DNA of 64,000 nt from Catenaria anguillulae PL171 (taxonomy: Eukaryota > Blastocladiomycota > Blastocladiomycetes > Blastocladiales > Catenariaceae), in assembly GCA_002102555.1 (NCBI GenBank), contig MCFL01000010.1, positions 538,006 to 602,005 of the forward strand. Direction: 5' to 3'. The notes under the pieces were generated by a model. It saw only the letters and a list, made by a program, of their open reading frames with translations, was not told where the DNA came from and did not search any database. This document shows, piece after piece, positions 20,869-32,401 of the stretch (position 1 is its first letter; every line of letters begins with the position of its first letter). A program made the translations under genes and the position numbers.

Positions 20869-23800
20869 ATGAACACGAATGTCGAACAAATGATTGCACC
20901 CATAGCAATGGATCGCAAAGATGAACGGGCCCGTATATACGGAGGTAAGGATGCTACGACCAGCCACAATCACGCAACTACAACAGCGGCGGCGGCAAGC
21001 ACCAAACCTCGCCAGACATCGCCGATGGTCAACGGATCTCAACAGCAAAAAGCTCTAGAAGTGACGGAAACCGCACTTTGGAAGGAGTATGATCGCCTCA
21101 AAGGCATCCTCAAGGAGCGCGACATTGCCCTGCTTCGGCTCAAGGAGGAGAACGCGGTGCTGAAGCAGGTTCGAGATCCTGGTCATGATTGGATTTACGC
21201 GACGAGGTCTTCTCATCAAGAAGTGAATATTCGTAGATTGACCGGCGGCATCAACGGGAATTGACCGAGCTTGAGGCGCAGAATGAGGAGGCACCGCGCA
21301 TCATTCGCGGGCTACGCGACGAGATTCAGGGTCTCAAGGTACTTCCCACACCTATTGTGGTGCTAGCCTGAATCATGTGTGGCTGACGCTTGCGAATGAC
21401 AGAACAAGCTCAAGGAGAGCTACGCCTTTCAAGGCACGCAGGACCGTCGGATCCGTCATCTTGCCGAACAAGTTGACCAAGCCAAACAGGACAATTCCCG
21501 GCTGCAGGAGCTCGTGACCCAGCAAGACCTCAAGGTTCGCAGCGAGCTTCAAGAGGAAATCAACCAATGCCATCAGCAGGTCAGTGAGCATGAGGCAACG
21601 CGCAAGGTATGCTGCAAGAAATCGTATGCACATTGCATAGCCAATGACATTCACACTTTGCTCTCCTGTGATTAGGAAACGGAGCACAAATGCGAACTCA
21701 TGGAGAAGAACTTTGCAACGGAGAGCATGAACCTGCGCATCAAGATTCGCTCATTGGAAAATGAAAACCAGCTCTTCAAAGACAAGATCCAGAAGCAAGA
21801 AAACTTGATTCGGGTCCGTATACGTTTTCATTCTCACCATAGGCAATCCACACAATGCCACCAACACTGCCATTTACAGGAAAAGGATAAGGATATTGCA
21901 TCTCTTTCCATCTACAAGTACAATGCCCTTCATCGAAAACCAGAGCCCTGCAAAGCCTGTCAAAAGCGTCAAATGGAAGAGCGTGAGCTCCATCGTCGCA
22001 ATGAGATCCTTGCCGCTTTACCGAAGCTTCCGAAACCCAGGGTCAAGGTAACGAGTGCATCTTCAGTGCAAGTGCACATGGACCTGCCGCCACTCTCATC
22101 CAAGTGCCAATATGACCGTGTCCACCTAACGTGCAGCACCAACGAAGACATGACACGCCCTCGGACCTTCAAGTTGGTGCCCGGAGTATCTGCAACGTTC
22201 GAAATCGCAGAACTTCCCACTGGGCGATTTTCCTTCTTCCGAGCGGTGGCATTCTTCAAAGAGTTTTCGTCGGAACCATCAGAGCATGAGACCGCCTTTG
22301 TTGGTACAGGCGCCGGAACAGACCATGTCTTCCCCCTCAATACTGAAACAGCTAACTTGTTGTACCATGCCCAGATATGCTGCCCAGCCCGCCGACTGCA
22401 CCAACGCTTTGTTCGCAATGTAACCCGACCGCGTCGCAGCTCAAAGTCCACGTCAACATTCCTGCTCCCTCACATGGGGAGACCCCGCGCGAGCGGTTCG
22501 CATCTACCAATCCAACAATGGATCGAAATTCTACCTTGCGGCCGAAGTGCAACCGGCTGCAAACCAGATTCCCCCAGCCCAAGTTAGCTGGGATATCGTC
22601 AATCCCGATCTAGCGGTCCCATACTGGTTTTGTGCATCTGTCATCAACGAGCTCGGCGAGTCGGCTAAATCTGAAGTTGCAGGACCCATTACGCTGGATT
22701 TCCCACCAGATCGCCCCGGCCCACCCAACGTGAAACGCCACGGAGTCGATAGCGTTCAAGTTAGCATCATTCCGCCCAAGAGCCGTGGCGAATCTGACGT
22801 GGTCATGTATCGCGTTTCATGCCACACCGTTTCGGCGTCTGACGATGAAAAAGAGGTCGATGTCCCAAGCGGAGAATTCAATTCACATGGCTATGTGGTC
22901 ATTGATGGGCTCGACGTTGGTGAGCACTATGTGTTTGCAGTGACGGCAAAGAATGCAGCTGGATGGGGTGAGAAGAGTGCATTCAGTGAGCAAGTTCATT
23001 TAGGTACGTTTTTGCGTTCAGCTTGTCGTTGCCAATGTCCTCGACATTCTTGTCCCCATTTAACGTGTCCATTGCATTCTTCAGAGGACTGCTGCCGATT
23101 CCCCCACCACCACAGTGCATTATCCTTTCCGCTACAACTGTCCGCTGCCTGTTGTACTCTGCTCATGATCCAGAGCAAGCACCCCCAATCACTGGATACA
23201 AGCTCTGGATGTCTCGCCGCCACGACCTCAGCGATATGGCCGTTGTATGCCCCTTCATTCCCACGCAGCCCAATATGACCTCGGAGCACTTGTTTGACAA
23301 GCTCGAAGTCGGCGGCAACTATTGGTTTGCAGCGTCGCTGCTTGGCCCAAGCCAAGAAAGTGGATTGAGCGCCGCCGTTTGGGTGTGCCTCGCAGCTGCT
23401 ATTCCACTGCCTCCGACCCCACGTCCCTTGACTCCCAAGCAACAGCCAGCGCCCGCTCCCGCGGCTCCGCTTGCGCCTGTTGCGCCGCCGCCGAGCAATT
23501 TGAATCGAGCCACCTCTCGCTCCATTGATCTGTCGGTTGCTCAGCGCGTTCAAAACCTGTTTCGCGGAAACCCAGCATTTGCCATTCCCGATGATATTCG
23601 GATGCAAGCCGAGGCAGATGGTGTGCAAGTATTTGTCACCAACGGTTACACGAGTCCGGCGGCAATGGGCAAGCACCGCGGGTCACTTGAGAGTCTATCT
23701 GGTGGCGGATTTGGATCTCGAAAGGACCTAGCCGCTCAGAGCGGGTACCAATCAGGAAGCGGTGGGCTGGCGGGAAGCATTGGCGGGGCAGGAGGGGCGG

Positions 23801-24030
23801 CGGGTGGGAATCGAGACACGGATGGAGGACCAACACGCCCACCGAATGCGAACTTGACGTCTGGCCCTGGCCCTGGGTCTATCATGCGGACAACAAATCA
23901 GGGAGGCGCGCCTGGTCTTGGTCTGCCATCAAGTGCAGAGAGGAGGCGCGCACCCGCAGGGCAAAAGAAAGCGGCAGGAATGACGGGAAAGCGAGTTATG
24001 AGCAGGAACGAGTTGGCCAATCGTCATTAA
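20869..24030 (+). CDS. coiled-coil protein with fibronectin type III-like domains
   Basis: Exons 20869-21168, 21237-21338, 21403-21606, 21676-21813, 21880-22303, 22375-23003 and 23087-24030, introns 64-83 nt, giving about 913 residues. Residues 40-250 form a heptad-rich coiled coil (ALWKEYDRLKGILKERDIAL, LAEQVDQAKQDNSRLQELV). Next comes a Cys-containing hinge (KPEPCKACQKRQMEEREL). Three FN3-like beta domains follow, with typical FN3 ends such as VPYWFCASVINELGESAKS, YVFAVTAKNAAGWGEKS and YWFAASLLGPSQESG. A Pro/Ala linker and Gly-rich tail close it. There is no signal peptide, so the FN3 domains are intracellular. Odd: one base seems missing near 22490, between LKVHVNIPAPS and AVRIYQSNNGSKFYL. 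Divergence from CFAP100 suggests, but does not prove, a flagellar role. Confidence 0.75.
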
Positions 24031-24342
24031 GCATTGATTGGCACATTTTTTGTCTGTTTTCTTGTAGTTGCTATTTCCTGTTGGACCAAAGACCTAACAT
24101 ACAGATACACTCGGCATTCAAACATCGTGAAGTAAGAACAAGTCAAATGTGCAAGGGACGCAATCAGCGGCGTCCGCAAGAGCACTACAATGTGTGAATC
24201 TATTTCCACAGAAAGACGACATGAACATGAAGACATGAAAAACAAGTGGTGAGGTACAGCCAGAGAGAGAAAGATGGTCGAGATTTCGGGACGAAGAATG
24301 AGCGAGCAGTAGAACAGTCAATTAACACAACAACGTCCGAGA
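24031..24342. other. convergent intergenic region
   Basis: Between the 3' ends of the FN3 gene and the carrier gene. Nothing recognised. Confidence 0.3.
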
Positions 24343-25452
24343 CTACCAAATCTGGTTCATGATCTTCATGGACACTTCGACACCCATGAAGCACGCAGCG
24401 TTGGCGGGGAAGGCGCGGACCATGGCAGGTCCTAGACCCCGGAAGAGAGCGCCGGTACCCTCGTTCTTGACGGTCTTGACGAACACGTCCCGGACGCCAG
24501 TGTAGGTGCCAGGAGGCGCCGTTTGGAGGCGGGACTTGATGACGTCCAAAGGCTGTTGTGAGTGGGGAAACCGCATGGCGCCACAGGTCAGCGAACAACA
24601 AGATCAGAAGCAGAATGAGCAAAGGGAGAGAGACGTACAATGGCCACAGCCCAGTTGGCCATACCGGCCATACCACCAGCCATGAAGACGGCAAACGCGG
24701 AAAGATCCTCGGGTTTGGCACCCTCGGGAGTCAATGCACGCTTGATGCCCTCATAGGCCACAAAGTAACCCACGGATCCAATTCCGTCACGAAGCAGAGT
24801 CGCGGTCGTGCCGGTCCAGAGACCCTTTGCGCCCGACTCGGCCATGATACCGCGCGCCGCATCCAGCGGGCCCTTGTACTTTGCGTTCCCCTCTGTTTGG
24901 ACTTGCAGGACACACTTGATGCGCTCCATCGGGGTCATGATGAGGGTCGTCGGGACGGCAGAGAGAGCGCCGGCGAAACCGATTTGAGTGAGAGAAAGAG
25001 CTTCTCCTGGGTTCTGTTAAACATGGACAGAAATGCACACATCAGAGTAAAGCAGCGTGCAACCAATCCAGTAGGAAAAAAAAAAAATTGAAGGCACGAA
25101 CGTTGCCGCCCATCCAACGGGCGAGACGCTTGCCTTGATCGTAACCCCAGAAGCACACGGAGAAGGTCGGCGTAACACCAATCAAAGGCGTGGCCATGCC
25201 GCGGTACAGGCCACGGAAACCCTCACGGGCGACCGTCTTCTTTGCACAATCGATCATGCCCGAGTAGGCGTTGCTGGTTTGGAGGCGGACCTTGAGCGTG
25301 TCGAGCGGGTGGCCAACGGCAACAAGGCACATGCCGCCGAATCCTCCAGAGATGAAGGACTTGACGGCCGAGGGCTGGCCCTTGGTGGCGGGCGGGCGCG
25401 GGCGCGGGCGCGGAATCCTTGGTGGAGGTAGATGCTGAGGACATGGCGGCAA
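24343..25452 (-). CDS. CRC1: mitochondrial carnitine/acylcarnitine carrier
   Basis: Exons 25452-25102, 25013-24639 and 24552-24343 (introns 88 and 86 nt), about 311 residues. There are three repeats of the SLC25 fold with the signatures [25 protein letters not shown] and [11 protein letters not shown]. The C-terminal motif [19 protein letters not shown] is the carnitine/acylcarnitine carrier pattern (CRC1, SLC25A20). It exchanges acylcarnitine for carnitine across the inner membrane, feeding beta-oxidation. Odd: from the ATG at 25452 the N-terminus is an unusual Pro/Arg run. Another frame from 25444 starts [18 protein letters not shown], which looks more natural, and meets the carrier frame in a GC-rich repeat near 25395. 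The true N-terminus is unsettled; the carrier core is not in doubt. Confidence 0.88.
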
Positions 25453-25824
25453 TAATGGCGGGTGTGGGCGGCGGAGATCAGATCGTGCGAAGGCAGGAGC
25501 TACAGTGCGTGGTAATGGGCTTCGGGTGTTGGAGCGAGAGAGAATTCTTCAGATAAGTAATAAGTACGCAAGAGGCACAGTGGCCGCGTGAATATTCTGC
25601 TCAGCTCGAAGTTGAACCCGAAGCACAAAACATCGACGGGCCATCGCGATCGGCTGTTGGCCATGACCCATCGCGATTCGCGAATCAAGCAGAGCATTTG
25701 CAAGCAGAGCAAACAGCGCCAGAGAGACATGATGTCATTGAATTCATGCCATGTGCATGCCAAGTGTCAATGATGAGTGAGAAACTCTTATGTATGAAAT
25801 AATACCCAGGACTGAGAGCACGCA
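25453..25824. other. divergent intergenic region
   Basis: Between the starts of the carrier and CC2D1-like genes. May hold an unseen 5' exon of the latter; otherwise nothing recognised. Confidence 0.3.
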
Positions 25825-27733
25825 ATGGACACATCCAGCGACCAAGACACCTCCTCGCCACCCCCGAGTCCGCCCACGACGCCGCCACCACTCGCCTTGC
25901 CCAGTACAAGCGCGCCGCCGTCGCGGCCAAGCGCCTCAACGACAAGCAGGCCGCCCTCGACTTTCTGCGCTGCGCCAAGCAGTGTGAAGCCATCCTCGAG
26001 CACTGCGAGTTTGCTCGCGAGGGCGTCCTTGACTGGGCTGACGCCAGGGACTCGCTGCCGGCGCTCCCGCCGCCTCCGCCGCCCCACATTCTCGCTCAAC
26101 TCAATGCGGTTGCCACCCAGGCGGCGCCTTCTGCCTCGGGACCTACTCTACCGTCCCCGCAAGCATCGTCCACCAACCGCCCTTCATCACTTCCCGCCAT
26201 TCTCGATGCCCTGCGGTCACAGATCGCGTCTTGCACGGCAGCCAGCGCCTTCTACTATGCCCGCAACGACAAGACGCGTGCTTTGCAGTTTCACCGCTAC
26301 AAAAAGACCTTCTCAACCGATGTGGCGGCGCTTGAGGCCATGTCGCCAGGTGATCCGCTCCCGGCGATTGACACGCTGGATGTGACATACCAACGAGAGT
26401 TGTCCTTTCCGCACTTGTCAATGGAAGAGTACGAGGTGCTGATTGAGCGCGCGAATGGACTCAGTTTGACAAAGAGTGGCCTTGCACCTGGCTCATCAGT
26501 ACCCGTCGTGGTCATTTGGGAGGTCGGGTACCCCGAGGCCACTGGCAAGGGCGAGACGACTGTGGTGAATACCGCATCAGCGGATACAGGTTCGTGATCC
26601 TGGGATTTCGAGTGTCTTGCATGAATGGTTTTGACAAGATGTTCCGTGTCTCTAGACATCAACCAGTCGTTTCGTATTGGAATCGGGGATCGCAAGAACA
26701 AGGCTCTGCAACGTCACCTGGAACGGCGCAAGGCATCCCTGGAGGTGCTGTACCAATCTGGAGGACTATTTGGCTCTGGTCTCTTTTCGTCCCGGGTTTC
26801 CCTGGGCAAAGCCCAACTCAAATTGGACGCCTTGTTGACCAAATCCGAGATTCACGAGGTTGTCAAGGTACATTGCTCACTTCTTCTGTTTCCATTCAAA
26901 CCACCCAACTATGCCTAACACTCTCACGTTCATTTGACCAACAGCTCGTCGACGCCAATCGCCGCCCAATGGGTGGCTCACTCGAAATCAGAATCCGTAT
27001 GCGCCAGCCTCTTCTTCGCGCAGATGTCGCAGAGCTCAATGAGCGGTGGATCACGCTCCGCCGGTCCGATGCTGGTGTGCCCGTCGTGTCTCCCACAACC
27101 GCCACGAATCCAAGCACGGGTTTGCAACATCCCCCGTCGCGCTCACGGTCCCCGTCCCCGTCGCCCAAGCGTCAACAAGCCACCCCCATTCCGACAGCCC
27201 CAGATGCACCCCCTTCGCCTGCAGTACCTACGCCGGCTACGCCCGCGATCAAGCCCGCTGCCGCATCGGCCGTCGCATCACCCGCGCCTCCGCAAGCCAG
27301 CGCACCATCTGCTGCACCTGCAGCCGCCATCGCCGACGTGTCCACGGCACCAGCATCGACAGACGACCTCCAATCCTCGCTCGACTACTTTGAATCGCCC
27401 GACTCTTTGCAGTCGTGCCTCGTCCTTGAGCACGAGTTGCAACTTCTTGCAGGCGCCTCGGGCGAAGCTATTGAAGACCGGCGATCGGCATTGCAGCTCA
27501 AGCTGCAGTTACTGCAGCTCAATGTGGAGATGGGCACGTTGACCATGGAGGCATACAAGGCACAGTTGGAACGCGGGATCGCAGACGCGAAAAAGCATGC
27601 GGTAGCATTGAAGCGTGGGAGCAAGTTGGCCGAGGCTAAACGAGTGTTGGGATGGATCAATTTGATGAAGCAGGAGGTGGGCGAAATTGAAGGCATGTTG
27701 GCCGGTGCTGCTCAGGAGGGAGAAGGAGAGTAA
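25825..27733 (+). CDS. CC2D1 (Lgd/Freud-1)-like protein with DM14 and C2 domains
   Basis: Exons about 25825-26589, 26656-26867 and 26945-27733 (introns 66 and 77 nt), about 588 residues. A DM14-type helical hairpin (LAQYKRAAVAAKRLNDKQAA, LDFLRCAKQCEAIL) is followed by a second helical segment and a C2 domain (FRIGIGDRKNKALQRHLERR, GKAQLKLDALLTKSEIHEVV, GGSLEIRIRMRQPL). A long Pro/Ala linker and a coiled C-terminal domain complete it. This matches CC2D1/Lgd proteins, which bind ESCRT-III (Snf7/CHMP4) and phospholipid on endosomes. Odd: the ATG at 25825 (MDTSSDQDTSSPPPSPP) is in another frame from the DM14 helices. One base missing near 25885 would join them; an upstream exon is the alternative. 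The symbol is withheld because the paralogue cannot be assigned. Confidence 0.75.
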
Positions 27734-28085
27734 AAACTCAAAGCAAATGGTGAGTGGGAAAACAATTTGTAAGTCTTCACCTAGACATCATCTTGCAGTC
27801 GCAGCAATTACTCTTGAATGCAACGAAAATTGATGCGCTATATGAGGAGGAAATGACAGAGGTGACACGAAAATGAGCATATGGATGCAACAGAGACAAA
27901 ATTCGATCAGACGAGGTAGCACCGAAATGCGAAGTACACACAGTAAGGAAATAAGGAAGGAGTAAACGTAGGAACCGGGTAGGGAAGTGGGGACCGGGAC
28001 AAGGAACAACGAATGAAGGAGGGATATATACACCAGTTAAAGCGTTGCTGGCACATACACAAGAGTCGATGAGGGGGTATTGCAA
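27734..28085. other. convergent intergenic region
   Basis: Between the 3' ends of the CC2D1-like and zinc transporter genes. Nothing recognised. Confidence 0.3.
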
Positions 28086-29828
28086 TCAATGAGCGTGACC
28101 GTCGAGGCAACCTCCATGGCCATGGTGATGTGACGACGAATCCGAAGCACTGGCACTTGAGCTCGACCCGTGCCTGGGGCAGCGTGGTGACACGGAGGGC
28201 TTGGCCGCGTTGGCGCCGGAACACACGCCACCGTTGCACAGACTGCTCTTGCAGTGCCCACCTCGCTCAGAGTCTTCCTTGGCCATTTCCAGTTGCATGG
28301 TGGTGTGATGGATGGCGTACTTGGAACACACGAGTGCTTGAGCCGCTTCCAGAATCGCCTCGTACTCGTGCGTCAAGACAGTGCGGCGGACTTCAATATG
28401 GCACGCCATGGCGCATTTGCCCATGGTCAGTGTCCAAATGTGCATGTCGTGAACGGCAAGGACGTTGGGAATGGAGGCCAAGTCGCGCTCGACGGCCTGA
28501 GGGTCAATGTGGGTGGGAGTACCTAAGCACAACGTGATTGTCAACACAGGAAGCAATGGTGAGAAGGTTGCGTGTCCTTTGGGCTGTTCCCGAGAACAAA
28601 TTGGCAAAGAAATCGGAGCATACCTTCCATTAGGACACGAAGAGCGTCGCGAATGAGGGAGAAGGTGGTAAACATGACGATGATCGAGAAGAGGAAGGTG
28701 CAAATGGGATCCATGATGGACAGGTCGGGCCGGAAGTAGATGATGAGCGATGAGATAATCACTCCAACCTGTTTGGGATTTCAATCGAGATCAGCGCGAG
28801 CTGTCGCAAAACTGTTGCATGATCAAGAAAGCCAAACTACGCACCGATTGAACAATGTCGCCAATAATGTGAATGATGGCAGCGCGCAAGTTGACATTGT
28901 CGTGGGAATGACCATGCGAATGCGAGTGAGAATGGCCCGCCTCGGCATCGGAATGGGAGTGCGAGTGCGAGTGCCCGTGGCTGTGTCCATGGCCATGACC
29001 ATGTCCGTGATCGTGTCCATGGCCGAGGGCGAAGATGAGGCTACAAAAGAGCGTGTTTGTTTATCAGTCGTTTGTGGGGTCGAGGACAAAGTGAAGAGCG
29101 CATGAGTAGCTCCAATCATACATGAGGTTAACAACCAATCCCAAAACTGACACGCCAAGCATCACTGGAGCGTCGATTTGCACAGGATTGCGGACACGCT
29201 CAACAGCCTCCATCAAGAGCCACGCTGTCACGGCCCAGATGAGCAAAATGGAAACGATTGCGCCCAAGATTTCGACCCGATGGTAGCCAAACGAGTGCGT
29301 CGTGGTGGCCTTGCGGCGGGCAAGGTACAGCGCTGCCAATGAGATGAGGAATCCACTCAAGTCGGAGAGTAGGTGGAACGAATCACTCAAAATTGCCAGA
29401 GAATTGGACATGATACCGCCGACCAGCTCAATGACAAAGAAGATGGAGCAAAGGATGGTCGCAATCCAGAGTTTCCGAACGACAGCATCGCCTGCAGCGT
29501 CTGTGCCGTGGTGGTGCCCGTGGTCGTGTCCATGCGAGTGGTCGTCACCGTGAGCAGAATCGGCGGAGGACGCTGACGACCGAGATGAATGACGGCACAG
29601 GCAGGGGGCGAGGGCTGGGGTGGCAGACACGGCCACAGCAACTGCCAGGGCCGAGTCAAACGGATGCTCTTGAGACAAGGGAGCGAGCAACGGCGCCCGT
29701 TCTCCAAGCGTTGGGGACGCCTGGGCCGCGGCATCGACCGGAGGCGAGCTAGCATTGGCGGGCTTGCGAGCCATGGTGGGAACGAACGATTGCAGTGGCG
29801 GAGGGGGACTTGCGTCGGTAAGTTTCAT
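28086..29828 (-). CDS. zinc cation-diffusion-facilitator transporter (ZnT/SLC30 type)
   Basis: Exons 29828-29122, 29040-28845, 28768-28624 and 28522-28086 (introns 76-101 nt), 494 residues from the first ATG. The in-frame ATG at 29774 (residue 19, context CCACCATGG) may be the real start. The six-helix CDF core shows SNSLAILSDSFHLLSDLSGF (the zinc-site HxxxD of helix II), HSFGYHRVEILGA, and NLRAAIIHIIGDIVQSVGV (HxxxD of helix V). A His-rich N-terminal stretch and a long His-rich IV-V loop with many HG/HS pairs are typical of zinc carriers. The C-terminal domain (VLAVHDMHIWTLTMGKCAMA) is the ZnT metal-sensing fold. The protein moves Zn2+ out of the cytosol into vacuole or secretory compartments in exchange for H+. 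The C-terminal tail is rich in Cys and His, an extra possible metal site. Confidence 0.9.
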
Positions 29829-30503
29829 GCAGCTTTTGGTTGCATGTGGTTCCCGGGGTACATGAAAACGAAGCGCTCATGCACAAGTCGAGCCAAGCAA
29901 AGAGCGGGCGTCGACCCAGCTTTATAGAGTGTTCTTGGACGGGCGCCGTGTTGAGAGTTTGCCAGCCCGCAATCCGATTTCACCAAGGCGTAAAGATTAG
30001 AAACTCTGGACCATTTTTGCGGCCTTCATCGGCCACCGCAGTTGACGTTTGCAAGCAAAGCTGCCCGTTTTTGCTGTCTTCCATTCACATTGTCGAGGCA
30101 ACGATATTCCTTTTCCCTCACGGACGCTTGACTTGGAGGGTACTCACGCTGTACCTGGCCGGTCAGCCGCTGGTCCAGTGTTCCGTCGCGCAATCTCCAG
30201 CAATGTGTTGATGGCGAGATAATCAAACCAATGTGCGTTACTTACCAGCAGTGTCTGTCCTCTCGAGAGCTGCCCGCTCCCGATGTACGGTACGTCCCTT
30301 TATTAATAAATACTCATGATCGTTGATGTGATGCACACGGCAACCCCAAGAAGTGCCAGCCGGAAGCTCACTTGGCTCTCTCATGTGGAGACTGATCGAA
30401 AAGTGTATTGGGTGAGGCGACATGTTAAACGGTGGAGCGAATGAAATTGAATCGAGGCGGTCAAGTCCATGGAGTTCAGAATGATCGGTACTCGGTTGCC
30501 TAA
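29829..30503. other. intergenic region upstream of the zinc transporter
   Basis: 675 bp between two minus-strand genes. It presumably holds the zinc transporter promoter; I recognise no motif, RNA gene or repeat. Confidence 0.3.
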
Positions 30504-30740
30504 TCATGAACTCGCCTCAGTCGATGTCGTGCCTCGGCTCAGCACTGCGCCGACGGCAAGAGATTTGCCCTCCTTTTCGAGCTTTGCCTGCTCGGCTCTT
30601 TCAGCGGCGCGGACTTGATTGGCCTTGTGGGCAATGATTTGGGCGCGAGCAAACTAGACACACGACACCCAAGCAAGCAAGGGGTTGGGCAAGAGGAGAC
30701 AAAGTGAGGTTGCCAGCAGGTGAAGGAACAATCAACATGG

Positions 30741-30782
<42 letters not shown>

Positions 30783-30940
30783 CAAACCTCTTTGCGGTGG
30801 TGAAGGCACTCGAGGTAATCGGCCTTGACAGGTGCGCACTGAGTATGGGGGTCCTCCGAGGTCAGGAAGCACTTTTGGAGGTCTTGGTAGAAGGCAAAGC
30901 AGCGAGAGCGGCCGCCCGAGAGTCCGAAACCAGAGGCCAT
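30504..30940 (-). CDS. NDUFS5: complex I subunit NDUFS5 (15-kDa) homologue
   Basis: Two exons, 30940-30788 and 30653-30504, joined over a 134-nt intron, giving 100 residues. The start MASGFGLSGGRSRCFAFYQD is typical of fungal NDUFS5. The four cysteines (RC..., KC..., QC..., EC) form a twin CX9C-like arrangement, so the protein is probably oxidised by the Mia40 relay in the intermembrane space. It is an accessory subunit of the proton-pumping membrane arm of NADH:ubiquinone oxidoreductase. The second exon is a charged Ala-rich helix (FARAQIIAHKANQVRAAERA). Odd: the intron holds 36 T in a row on the coding strand (30745-30780), so its true length is uncertain. Confidence 0.85.
30745..30780. repeat. 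poly(A/T) run of 36
   Basis: 36 consecutive A on the plus strand, inside the NDUFS5 intron. No target duplication seen around it, so no evidence of a retroposon. Confidence 0.8.
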
Positions 30941-31363
30941 GATGTCGGTATGGCGGGTGGGTGCTAAAGAGTGACAATCCGGCTGGAAGTGCCCGGGGTT
31001 GGTTGGATGGCGGTCAGGCAACTGTCTGGCTGGGCGAGTCTTGCGTTGCGTTGCACTTGCATAGGGCCGTTGCCGTTGTCGATGATGTTTGAACGTTTGA
31101 CGACCCGATATTAATATCATTAGGATCGGGCTCGAGCCCAAAGCCAAACGGATGCGGAAAGGATCGGCGACGTGAAGACGATTCGAGTGAGTGGTGAGCG
31201 GGCCGCCGATCGATCCTGCCAACATGCAGAATAAGTGGGCATTGCGTTTATCCACAACAGCAACAGCAACAGCAACGTTAACCGAGGCATGCATTGGCGC
31301 CCGATGTAGACCTACCTGTCCATGTATCTTTGACACACACGGCATCAATACGCTCAAGTCACC
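30941..31363. other. divergent intergenic region, NDUFS5 / mitochondrial uL4
   Basis: 423 bp between the divergent starts of two mitochondrial-protein genes. No motif recognised with confidence. Confidence 0.3.
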
Positions 31364-32401
31364 ATGCTGGCCCGCTCCCTCTTCTCCACCGTCCGCCGGT
31401 CCCTGGCCACCGTCGCCTCCACTTCGCCCTCGGCTTCGGCCGCCGTTTCCGCCGCTCCCGTCGATATGGCGCCGCCAGTATTGGAGACGGCTACTGCCTT
31501 GCCTGCCGAAGAGGTTCCCACCGTGATCGTGCCCGTCTACCAACCCCCCACTGTCCAAGCCCTCATTCGGGACTTTGCCTCCCACAAGCCCGCCTTCATT
31601 GCTCAGCTTCCGCACTCCATTTACGCTGCCCCAGTCCGCAAGGACATTCTTCACCGTTGCGTCATCTGGCAGCGGGATGCCCAGCGCCAGGGCACTCACG
31701 CCGTCAAGGGCCGTGCCGATGTTCGGGGCACTACCCGCAAGTTTGCACCGCAAAAGGGTCGAGGTGCTGCCCGTGTTGGCTCTCGCCGCGTGCCGCTGTA
31801 TCGTGGTGGTGCGTAGGCCTCCTTAACCCCCCGCCTTTTCACCTGCCCTTGCTCGCACATCATTTTGCCATGTTTGCCGAATGCTGATCCCCAACTCTCA
31901 TTGATTTTCATCCCTTTTGTCCCCCTTTCAGGTGGTGTTGCCCATGGCCCGGTGCCTCGATCCCACGCCACCGAGTTGCAAGTCAAGGTTCGGGAACTGG
32001 GCATGCGCTCTGCCCTCGCTGTCAAGTACACGACCGACGAACTCGTCTTTACGACCCCAATCACCGATGCCTCCATTCCAGAAGGCAAAACCAAGTCACT
32101 TGCTGCTATCCTCAACAAGCATTACCCACCACGGTCTGCTGCCGGTGTCACTTTGGCAGGCAAACACGAGCACCGCAAATACTCTTCCGTCTTGATTGTT
32201 TCTGGCATTGAACAATCTCCTACCAAGCTCAACCGCGCCGCATCCAACTTGCCAGATGTTAAGGTCATCCCTGCGTCCGACATCAACGTCTATGATGTGC
32301 TGAAGCACGAGTATTTGGTGTTGGACCACGCTGCACGCAAGTTTTTGGAGTGGAGGCTCAAGCCGTCTTTGACGAGTTTGGTGTCTCGCCGTCGGTCGTA
32401 A
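31364..32401 (+). CDS. YML6: mitochondrial ribosomal protein uL4m
   Basis: Exons 31364-31808 and 31932-32401 (123-nt intron), 304 residues. The N-terminus MLARSLFSTVRRSLATVAST is a basic, Ser-rich, acid-free presequence typical of matrix import. The L4 fold follows: VRKDILHRCVIWQRDAQRQG, KGRADVRGTTRKFAPQKGRG, AARVGSRRVPLYRGGGVAHG (the extended loop that lines the peptide exit tunnel), LGMRSALAVKYTTDELVF, and NVYDVLKHEYLVLDHAA at the end. It belongs to the large mitoribosomal subunit. It is divergent from NDUFS5. Confidence 0.92.

Noticed and set aside
21166-21182. GGTTCGAGATCC, like a pol III B box
   Set aside because: Falls at an exon-intron border of the FN3 gene with no A box or foldable tRNA around it.
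30539-31753. 404-codon minus-strand ORF running through NDUFS5 and uL4m
   Set aside because: It passes through the NDUFS5 exon, its poly-T intron and the antisense of uL4m; only the 100-residue spliced NDUFS5 has family support.
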